Positions 1-5,479 of a stretch of DNA of 7,282 nt are shown piece after piece. Numbering within the stretch: the first letter of the stretch is position 1; every line of letters starts with the position of its first letter. The DNA is taken from assembly GCA_945876665.1 (NCBI GenBank), contig CAMCPC010000059.1, positions 1-7,282 of the forward strand, in the 5' to 3' direction. Made by a program: the position numbers and the translations under genes. The stretch comes from an uncultured Oscillospiraceae bacterium (GTDB lineage Bacteria; Bacillota; Clostridia; UBA1381). The notes beneath the pieces were generated by a model that had not been told where the DNA came from, ran no database searches, and saw only the letters and a list, made by a program, of their open reading frames with translations.

Positions 1-8
1 CTCTTTTG

Positions 9-37
9 AACCACGTGACTATCACGTGGTTTTCTTT
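9..37 (+). terminator. Intrinsic terminator of an upstream gene lying outside the window
   Basis: A perfect 10-bp stem (AACCACGTGA at 9-18, TCACGTGGTT at 22-31) closes a 3-nt CTA loop and is followed by a T-rich tail (TTCTTT). This is a standard Rho-independent terminator. With no gene start between it and the window edge, it most likely ends a plus-strand gene located before position 1. Confidence 0.75.
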
Positions 38-42
38 ATACA

Positions 43-76
43 AAAAGAGCGATAATCGTACGATTATCGCTCTTTT
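43..76. repeat. Perfect 34-bp palindrome (second terminator-like hairpin)
   Basis: Every base from 43 to 59 pairs with 76 down to 60, giving two 17-nt arms with no spacer. The outer arms are AAAA and TTTT, so a transcript from either strand would form a GC-containing stem ending in U residues. It begins 12 nt after the terminator stem at 9-31 ends, so it may be a back-up or bidirectional terminator insulating the glycosyltransferase gene. The complete symmetry would also fit a dimeric-protein binding site. I favour the terminator reading. Confidence 0.6.
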
Positions 77-97
77 GTTATGCTAATTTTAGAAAAC

Positions 98-113
98 TGT
101 AACACTGTGTAAA
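98..113 (+). promoter_or_regulatory. Candidate response-regulator direct repeat (WalR-like half-sites)
   Basis: TGTAAC (98-103) and TGTAAA (108-113) form a direct repeat with a 10-nt period, directly abutting the -35 hexamer at 114. Both match the WalR half-site TGTWAH known from Bacillus and Staphylococcus, but the spacer is 4 nt rather than the usual 5. The position suits activation of the downstream promoter. The encoded regulator in this window has a WalR-like recognition helix, which makes the link plausible but unproven. Such short AT-rich repeats also occur by chance. Confidence 0.35.
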
Positions 114-142
114 TTGAATATCACGGTAATATGTGATAAGAT
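114..142 (+). promoter_or_regulatory. Sigma-A-type promoter for the glycosyltransferase gene
   Basis: A -35 box TTGAAT (114-119) and a -10 box TAAGAT (137-142) are separated by exactly 17 nt. A TG dinucleotide at 134-135, one base before the -10, makes it an extended -10 promoter. Initiation would fall near 149, giving a leader of about 23 nt containing the AGGAGG ribosome binding site at 159-164. Confidence 0.65.
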
Positions 143-171
143 AGAAATGATATTATGCAGGAGGTACTGGC

Positions 172-1773
172 ATGGCGAAAAAAAATATTACTTATCAGGT
201 AAGCATGGAACAGATTAAAAACTTTGTTTCACAGGAGAAAAAGAAATTTTTCCGCAAGCCTGATTTTTCAAGATTTCGCGACCCGGATTATCGCAATTAT
301 ATAATAAGAAGAACTATAATATATCTTTCACTTGCAATTTTCTGTACAGCATTCATGCTGCTCATGTCAGCGTCCACAAGTCCGCTTTACACAGACTACT
401 GCGACGGCGACTCAAGCATTTTCATGCTTATAGGCAAAGCAATTTCTATGGGCAAAAATGTATACAGTGATTATTTTGACCACAAGGGTCCGATACTGTT
501 TTATCTGAATGCGCTCGGATTTTGCATGACAGGCACAAAAACCGGTGTTTTCATCATACAATGTGTAATGCTTTCCGCCACGGCAATTTTCATGTACAAA
601 ACAGCGCGGATTTTCACAAAAACTATCCGTTCAATAATATGTGTCGTTATAACAATCCTCGCATTTGCGTCCACAATAAGCGACGGCAATCTGAGCGAGG
701 AATACTGTATGCTGTTTTGCATGATACCGATTTACCTTTCTGTCAGATTTTACACAAAAACTCCCGATGCCCCTCACCCGGGCAGTTACATGGTCGCATA
801 CGGAATATGCTTTGCGATATGCGCCTTTATCCGTATAAACAACGGCGTTATGATAGGCGGCATTGTCCTTGTGGCAATCGTCACGGATTTCATCGGCGAA
901 CACATCCGCAATGCGGTTATGAATATTCTTTATTTTCTGCTCGGTATGACAATTGTATTTATACCGATATGCTTATTCTTTATTATAAAGGGAACTTTCG
1001 GCGAAATGATGTTTGCAACCTTCGTGTTCAATTTCCTGTACGCAGCGGAGGGCTCATCCGAAAAAACAGGTTCTGCAATGTCACTGCTTCTTCAATGGGC
1101 GCTGCCCGTGCTTTCCCTTATACTGGTATCAACAATCTTCGCAAAGCGTCTTGGTCCAAAGGTCGCATCACTTATAACCACAGTTTCAGTATTCGCTCTT
1201 ATACCGATAATGATGGGCTTTAGCTATACGCATTATTACACAACACTGATACCTCTCATCGCCCTATATATTGCCGTATTTTTCTTTATTGCCGGAAAAA
1301 AAATGACATTTCTTTCGGTATTTCTGTGTATTGTTATGGCGCTGCCGCTGTACAGCTACTTCACAACACTGCCCTACAACATCAGCCACTACTCACAGAA
1401 AATTTACAGACAGGACAACCCAACGGTTTACAAGGATATTCAGTCTGACATTCATTACAGTGCATCAGAGCTTTCGGCACGAATCCCCGAGGAAGACCGC
1501 GACAGCGTATTCGGCTACGACGTTTCAGCGGCATGGTTTCTGCACGCGGATATTATGCCGTGCTACAGGCTGTTTACTTTGCAGGAATCATGGTCAGAGC
1601 ATTACCCCGAATTCGGTCGGCAGATTAATCAGATGATGATGGACACCCCGCCGAAATGGGTTGTTATACACAACATCGACATCATCGAAAGCAGACAGTT
1701 TATGAATATTCTAAGCGAAAACTATGAGCTTGACAGCGAATGCGGTTACGATTTACTGTTCAGGCATAAATAA
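172..1773 (+). CDS. Polytopic GT-C membrane glycosyltransferase (GT39/ArnT-like family)
   Basis: This 533-residue protein has a basic cytoplasmic N-terminus (about 1-45), roughly 11-13 hydrophobic segments between residues 48 and 397, and a soluble C-terminal domain of about 135 residues. The first external loop carries the acidic motif DYCDGD (75-80) and the hallmark DHKGP (103-107). EE at 176-177 and HYY (354-356) before a late membrane segment also fit the family. GT-C enzymes transfer sugars from polyprenyl-phosphate donors to acceptors on the outer membrane face; donor and acceptor here are unknown, though a wall glycan, lipid or protein is likely. The start is fixed by AGGAGG at 159-164, 7 nt upstream. 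The gene has its own promoter and terminator and appears monocistronic. The family assignment is fairly secure; the substrate is not. Confidence 0.8.
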   Translation: MAKKNITYQVSMEQIKNFVSQEKKKFFRKPDFSRFRDPDYRNYIIRRTIIYLSLAIFCTAFMLLMSASTSPLYTDYCDGDSSIFMLIGKAISMGKNVYSDYFDHKGPILFYLNALGFCMTGTKTGVFIIQCVMLSATAIFMYKTARIFTKTIRSIICVVITILAFASTISDGNLSEEYCMLFCMIPIYLSVRFYTKTPDAPHPGSYMVAYGICFAICAFIRINNGVMIGGIVLVAIVTDFIGEHIRNAVMNILYFLLGMTIVFIPICLFFIIKGTFGEMMFATFVFNFLYAAEGSSEKTGSAMSLLLQWALPVLSLILVSTIFAKRLGPKVASLITTVSVFALIPIMMGFSYTHYYTTLIPLIALYIAVFFFIAGKKMTFLSVFLCIVMALPLYSYFTTLPYNISHYSQKIYRQDNPTVYKDIQSDIHYSASELSARIPEEDRDSVFGYDVSAAWFLHADIMPCYRLFTLQESWSEHYPEFGRQINQMMMDTPPKWVVIHNIDIIESRQFMNILSENYELDSECGYDLLFRHK

Positions 1774-1781
1774 TTCATCAA

Positions 1782-1807
1782 AAAAAGCACGGTTTCCCGT
1801 GCTTTTT
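1782..1807. terminator. Bidirectional intrinsic terminator between convergent genes
   Basis: An 11-bp stem (1782-1792 with 1797-1807) has a GCACGG/CCGTGC core flanked by five A and five T residues around a TTTC loop. It is symmetric, so it ends in a U-tract when transcribed from either strand. It starts 8 nt past the glycosyltransferase stop and lies 6 nt beyond the stop of the GerMN gene on the other strand, so it serves both transcription units. Confidence 0.9.
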
Positions 1808-1813
1808 CTGTGC

Positions 1814-2743
1814 TCATTCAATTATACTTTCGTCCCTGCCGAACATACTTCCGATATTTATATTACCGAATGTATCCACTTTTTTTCCGTCCATAAGGAA
1901 CTGTACGCGTTCAATTGTATCAAGCTCCGTAAGTGAATCAACTATCGCAAACACAGTCATTTTTTCCTTTTCGGCAGAGCCGGAATTCTTATCAAGGAAG
2001 TTCGATTTGAAGTTCACAAAACAGATATTATCCGATGTTTCCACGCTCAAAAGCACTGTGTCCTTACTTAGTACCTGAGAAAGCTCCTCATTATCAGTAC
2101 CCTTTATCAGCTCATTTATTATGTACTGAGCTATCGGCTGTTGGTCCGTAACCTTGATGCTTCTGACCTCCCTTATAAGCTTCTGCGAATCCTTTTTAGG
2201 GAAGTACAGCGTCACCTCACGCATTTCGCTGTTATAAGTGTCTGTCTGCAGGTTAATGTCCTGATTTGTCAGATATCCGATAATTGAGCCGTCGCCTGTT
2301 TCGATATCCTTCCCCTCAATTACAACCTTTACGCTGTCTATAATCTCCGTTACACACAGTGATTTGACTACGGCATACACCGCCAGAATATCCTTTGTAT
2401 TATCACCCGTGATAAATTCACGTGAAAAGTTTACGATAACATTTCCTGTTTCCACACCGTTAACAGAAATAAGCCTTGCTTTTTTTTCTATAATACGCAG
2501 ATGCTTTCCGTCAGTCGGCCCTTTCATCAATTCCTCTATTACGGACTCCGCAAGTCCCTGTTTATCTCTGTACTTGATTTCTCTGTTTTCAGCAACAATC
2601 GCCGTGGCAGAGTCATTGAAAAAATAGAGTTCTCCGTTATACTTTACGCTGCCGTAATCACTTCTGATTATATTCACCGCCACTGCAGCAATAATCGCAG
2701 CAAGAACAATCACAACAGGTATAAGCAATTTTCTGCTCTTCAT
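1814..2743 (-). CDS. Membrane-anchored protein with two tandem GerMN domains
   Basis: The 309-residue product has a short basic N-terminus and one hydrophobic segment (about 6-26), then two homologous repeats of roughly 110 residues. The first spans about 38-148 and the second about 177-290. Matching landmarks are LAESVIEELMKGP (64-76) with IAQYIINELIKGT (204-216), VIVNFSREF (102-110) with CFVNFKSNF (241-249), and VYAVVKSL with VFAIVDSL. This is the GerMN fold, seen in Bacillus GerM and actinobacterial LpqB. There is no lipobox cysteine, so it is probably held by an uncleaved membrane helix with the domains outside. ATG is preceded by GGAAGGAG ending 7 nt upstream. It is the last gene of the operon, 16 nt after the sensor kinase, which suggests a role tied to that kinase, as for LpqB and MtrB. 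A sporulation role like GerM cannot be excluded. Confidence 0.85.
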   Translation of the reverse strand: MKSRKLLIPVVIVLAAIIAAVAVNIIRSDYGSVKYNGELYFFNDSATAIVAENREIKYRDKQGLAESVIEELMKGPTDGKHLRIIEKKARLISVNGVETGNVIVNFSREFITGDNTKDILAVYAVVKSLCVTEIIDSVKVVIEGKDIETGDGSIIGYLTNQDINLQTDTYNSEMREVTLYFPKKDSQKLIREVRSIKVTDQQPIAQYIINELIKGTDNEELSQVLSKDTVLLSVETSDNICFVNFKSNFLDKNSGSAEKEKMTVFAIVDSLTELDTIERVQFLMDGKKVDTFGNINIGSMFGRDESIIE

Positions 2744-2759
2744 GAATTATCTCCTTCCG

Positions 2760-4238
2760 TTATACCGCGCTTATCTTATACGGCAGTCTTATCGTGAAGA
2801 TGCTGCCCACCTCGGAGGCATTTGTAACCTCTATAGTGCCGTTATGCATAAGTATTGCTTCCTTGGTTATGGCAAGTCCCAGACCTGTGCCGCCGGTATC
2901 TCGCGCGCGCGAATCGTCAAGCCTGTAGAAACGTTCAAATATTCTGTCACGCTCACTCTCCGGTATTCCGGGACCGTTATCCTCAATAAGTATTGTCAGA
3001 TAATTGCTGTCGGCTGTGACGTCTATATGGACAAACCCGCCCTCAGGCGAATATTTTATGGCATTATCCGAAATATTATAAATTGCCTCGTACATCTTAT
3101 CATAATCCATAAGCATAGGCGCAAAATCCGTATCATGATAGTCGGTATACATTACAATATCCTTTGCTGTCGCAATAGGCGTAAGCTTCTTTACAACCTG
3201 ATTTATAAGCGTTTTTATATCGATTTCCTCAAGCTTGAGCGAATTGCCACCCGCATCAAGCTTTGTAAGCACAAGCAGTCTTTCCACAATTCTCGTCAGT
3301 CTGTCCACCTCGTCAGACATATCCGAAAGAAATTCCTTTACCATGGCAGGGTCGGGATTTTCCGCCGCAACAAGACTGTCGCATATAAGCTTGATACCTG
3401 CCATAGGTGTCTTTAGCTCATGCGATGCGTCAGAAACGAATTTACGGCGCTTTTCCTCCAGAAGTCCGAGTTCATCGCACATATAATTAAGCGTTTCACC
3501 CATCTGCGCAATCTCATTGCGTCCCTTGACGTTTACACGCTTTGAGAAATTACCCTTTGATATTTCCCTTGCAACCGCCGTAAATTCTTCCATCGGAGAT
3601 GTTATGATATAGCTCATGCCGAGGCTCAGCATACCTATAAGAATAATTATAAGAGTGCTGAAAACGATAAGACTTGTACTCGTAGAACGGATTGTGTCAT
3701 CAATGGTGTTGACGGATTCCGCCAGATACACACCGCCGATTATATTACCGCTTGTCGCTATAGGCACAGCAACGCTGATAAGACGCATATCATTTTCACC
3801 GTCAGCTATTATCTCCGCCTGTTCGCCGTCCAGTGCGCGCTTTAACACATCACGCATGAATACCTTTCCGCTAAGCTCCGATTCCTTATTCGTGTCATAC
3901 AGAACCGTGTATGAAGTATTGGTGACAACACCTCTTATATTCGTACCCGCAAGACTCCTTTCCACTATTGAAGAAAACTTGTCCTCCGCGGTTGCTGATG
4001 TTCCATCTCCCCATACGTCAGAAATAGTTTCCGAAATAATATTAGCCTTGGCAAACATGTTTATGGTTTCGCTGCTGTAAAGGTTCTCACTAAGCAGTCC
4101 TATTATGTAAATGCACATCAAAACAAGCGTTGTAACTATAATCGCAAGATACGTTGCGATCATGGTAAAACGCATTGAACCCGTTACATTTCTGAATTTT
4201 TCTCTGATTTTAGTCTTTCTTGTAGTAATAACCAACAC
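2760..4238 (-). CDS. Membrane sensor histidine kinase (WalK/PhoR-like)
   Basis: The 492-residue protein has the usual order: basic N-terminus, transmembrane helix (about 28-50), extracytoplasmic domain (about 51-187), second helix (about 189-212), HAMP linker (about 213-262), dimerisation/phosphoacceptor domain and ATPase domain. H273 in SHELKTP is the expected phosphorylated histidine. The ATP-binding landmarks are complete: N388 and N392, DNGPG (420-424), FERFYR (434-439) and GGTGLGL (449-455), so it should be active. The external domain, with TVLYDTN and later GGVYLAES, resembles the Cache/PAS-like folds of WalK-type sensors; no ligand can be read from it. The chosen start is GTG inside the response-regulator gene, a 29-nt overlap, with no clear ribosome binding site. 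ATG codons at residues 22 and 26 are alternatives but would remove the basic leader. Its partner is surely the overlapping regulator. Confidence 0.9.
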   Translation of the reverse strand: MLVITTRKTKIREKFRNVTGSMRFTMIATYLAIIVTTLVLMCIYIIGLLSENLYSSETINMFAKANIISETISDVWGDGTSATAEDKFSSIVERSLAGTNIRGVVTNTSYTVLYDTNKESELSGKVFMRDVLKRALDGEQAEIIADGENDMRLISVAVPIATSGNIIGGVYLAESVNTIDDTIRSTSTSLIVFSTLIIILIGMLSLGMSYIITSPMEEFTAVAREISKGNFSKRVNVKGRNEIAQMGETLNYMCDELGLLEEKRRKFVSDASHELKTPMAGIKLICDSLVAAENPDPAMVKEFLSDMSDEVDRLTRIVERLLVLTKLDAGGNSLKLEEIDIKTLINQVVKKLTPIATAKDIVMYTDYHDTDFAPMLMDYDKMYEAIYNISDNAIKYSPEGGFVHIDVTADSNYLTILIEDNGPGIPESERDRIFERFYRLDDSRARDTGGTGLGLAITKEAILMHNGTIEVTNASEVGSIFTIRLPYKISAV

Positions 4239-4893
4239 CCCATTTTGTTCTTATATAAGCAGGCTCGGCAGGATTTTTTTCAATCTTCTCCCGCAGTCTT
4301 CTTATATGCACATCAACCGTCCTTACATCTCCCGGATAATCAAATCCCCATGCGATGTCAAGCAGATTTTCTCTTGTATACACCTTGCCCGGATTGCGCA
4401 TAAAAAGCTCAAGCAGGTCAAACTCCTTGCTTGTCAGCTCAATCACTTTGTCATTTATAACAACGCGCCTGAAATTGTAATCAAGCGTTATATCTCCCGA
4501 AATAATAAGCTTGTCCTTTTCACTTTTCGGCTCGGGATTCACGCGGCGCAGTATTGCCTTTATCCTTGCCGTCACCTCACGGATATTGAACGGCTTGGTA
4601 ATATAATCGTCAGCGCCGTATTCCAATCCGAGAATTTTATCAATATCCTCACTCTTTGCCGTTACCATTATTATAGGCACATTCGAAAAACCGCGTATTG
4701 TTCTGCACACAGTAAATCCGTCCACCTTCGGCAGCATTAGGTCAAGCAGAATAAGGTCTATCGTTTCGTCATGGGCAAGGCGTATTGCCTCCTCACCGTC
4801 AAAAGCGGTCACAACGCTGTAGCCCTCCTGTTCAAGATTGAATTTGATGCCCTTTACCAAAAGCTTTTCATCATCTACTACTAATATCTTCAT
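4210..4893 (-). CDS. OmpR/PhoB-family response regulator, WalR-like recognition helix
   Basis: Numbered from an alternative start at 4902, the receiver domain covers about 4-120, with acidic residues D10 and D11, phosphoacceptor D54 (in LLDLMLP), T81 and K103, all intact. The winged-helix domain covers about 131-228, with TSKEFDLLELF, the recognition-helix region DVRTVDVHIRRLREKIE and the closing WGVGYYY wing. The recognition helix is almost the same as that of Bacillus WalR (DVRTVDVTVRRLREKIE, from memory), which suggests similar DNA targets, although kinase and neighbours differ from a standard wal operon. I chose the second ATG (4893, 227 residues, beginning MKILVVDDE) because AAAGGA ends 8 nt before it, whereas that site touches the ATG at 4902. 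Its 3' end overlaps the kinase gene. Phosphotransfer from the kinase would control transcription of unknown targets. Confidence 0.92.
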   Translation of the reverse strand: MKILVVDDEKLLVKGIKFNLEQEGYSVVTAFDGEEAIRLAHDETIDLILLDLMLPKVDGFTVCRTIRGFSNVPIIMVTAKSEDIDKILGLEYGADDYITKPFNIREVTARIKAILRRVNPEPKSEKDKLIISGDITLDYNFRRVVINDKVIELTSKEFDLLELFMRNPGKVYTRENLLDIAWGFDYPGDVRTVDVHIRRLREKIEKNPAEPAYIRTKWGVGYYYKKD

Positions 4894-4901
4894 ATTTTCC
4901 A

Positions 4902-4907
4902 TCCTTT
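4902..4907 (-). promoter_or_regulatory. Ribosome binding site that decides the response-regulator start
   Basis: On the minus strand AAAGGA (4907 to 4902) precedes the ATG at 4893 by 8 nt, a normal distance. The in-frame ATG three codons upstream (4902) shares its A with this site, leaving no room for a ribosome to use it. This supports the shorter protein, whose N-terminus also aligns with typical family starts. Confidence 0.6.
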
Positions 4908-4941
4908 CAGCACTCTATATTATATTAAATGAATTTTCGTT

Positions 4942-5307
4942 TTATTCTGCGCATATAAATTCTTTTATATCCTCGAATCTCTTCTCGCTTATCCCTGACA
5001 CCTTCATTATTTCCTCTATAGTTTCAAAAGGTCCGTTTTCTTCGCGGTATCTGATTATTCTCTTTGAAAGTGCTTCACCTATTCCGCTCAGCTTTACAAG
5101 TTCCGTTTCGTCTGCGGAGTTGATATTGATTTTACCGCCGATTTCCGTATTGCTGTCAGGCACATACGAAATTGCCTCCTCCGTAGCCACGGTTTCCATT
5201 ATAAAGGCGTCCTTTTCAAAATGCTCTATCATACACCCCGCCGCTGCAATCGCCGCAAAAGCTGCTACAGCCAAAATTATTTTCGCTCTTTTGTTTAAAA
5301 CTAACAT
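4942..5307 (-). CDS. Short ComEA-like helix-hairpin-helix protein with N-terminal membrane anchor
   Basis: This 121-residue protein starts with a basic stretch and an alanine-rich hydrophobic segment (about 10-25), a linker, and then a ComEA-type double helix-hairpin-helix module (about 60-117). The module shows ININSADETELVKLSGIG (60-77), KRIIRYREENGPF (82-94) and the second hairpin VSGISEKRF (103-111). Such modules bind DNA without sequence specificity; in ComEA the exported domain hands incoming DNA to the ComEC channel. AAGC at residues 22-25 could be a weak lipobox, but a plain membrane anchor is as likely. It lacks the SLBB domain of longer ComEA proteins, and no comEC follows, so a competence role is uncertain. 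AAGAGG ends 7 nt before the ATG. It is the first gene of the operon, 48 nt before the regulator's chosen start, with no terminator between them. Confidence 0.85.
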   Translation of the reverse strand: MLVLNKRAKIILAVAAFAAIAAAGCMIEHFEKDAFIMETVATEEAISYVPDSNTEIGGKININSADETELVKLSGIGEALSKRIIRYREENGPFETIEEIMKVSGISEKRFEDIKEFICAE

Positions 5308-5322
5308 ATTAGTACCTCTTAT

Positions 5323-5344
5323 TATACTATATATTTATAGTATA
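5323..5344. repeat. 9-bp inverted repeat overlapping the operon promoter
   Basis: TATACTATA (5323-5331) and TATAGTATA (5336-5344) are perfect inverted arms around a TATT spacer. The distal arm contains the minus-strand -10 hexamer and the proximal arm covers the initial transcribed bases, which is where a repressor operator would sit. The sequence is almost entirely A/T, so chance symmetry in a promoter region is a real alternative. Confidence 0.35.
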
Positions 5345-5347
5345 CCA
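5339..5347 (-). promoter_or_regulatory. Extended -10 promoter of the HhH/two-component operon
   Basis: On the minus strand TATACT (5344 to 5339) is preceded by TGG, giving TGGTATACT, an extended -10 element. No good -35 is found 16-18 nt upstream, but A-tracts lie there (about 5351-5385), resembling an UP element. Initiation near 5332 would give a leader of about 25 nt containing AAGAGG. A TATAAT nearer the gene lies too close to the ribosome binding site to be used. Confidence 0.5.
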
Positions 5348-5396
5348 TAAATATTTCTTTTTTCCATCTTTTTTTACAAATTTAAAGAAAATTTTA

Positions 5397-5425
5397 TTGC
5401 ATTGTAATTATTATTTCGGTATAAT
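5397..5425 (+). promoter_or_regulatory. Sigma-A-type promoter of the carboxypeptidase gene
   Basis: TTGCAT (5397-5402) and a consensus TATAAT (5420-5425) are separated by 17 nt. Transcription would begin near 5432, leaving a leader of about 48 nt before the ATG. It diverges from the operon promoter on the other strand; the two -10 boxes are about 75 bp apart, so a protein bound between them could affect both. Confidence 0.7.
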
Positions 5426-5461
5426 AGTAAATTGAAATATATTGTGTAAAATAATAAAAAT

Positions 5462-5466
5462 GGAGG
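5462..5466 (+). promoter_or_regulatory. Unusually distant ribosome binding site of the carboxypeptidase gene
   Basis: GGAGG at 5462-5466 is 13 nt from the ATG at 5480, beyond the usual 5-9 nt. Two ATG codons in another frame (5460 and 5469) open a tiny reading frame of six or three codons that ends in TAA at 5478-5480, sharing one base with the real start (TAATG). The real start could therefore be reached partly by termination-reinitiation. No alternative in-frame start lies closer to the site. Confidence 0.45.
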
Positions 5467-5479
5467 CAATGATTTTATA

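Noticed and set aside
522..1223. Long open frame on the plus strand inside the glycosyltransferase gene
   Set aside because: It is rich in Cys, His, Arg and Asn without any domain and is fully covered by a convincing membrane-protein gene in another frame, so it is a shadow.
2742..3416. Plus-strand frame opposite the kinase gene
   Set aside because: It is antisense to conserved kinase motifs, has no domain of its own, no promoter and no ribosome binding site.
4838..5350. Serine-rich plus-strand frame opposite the HhH gene and the regulator start
   Set aside because: It is antisense to the HhH module and the regulator N-terminus; its composition is that of a reverse-complement shadow.
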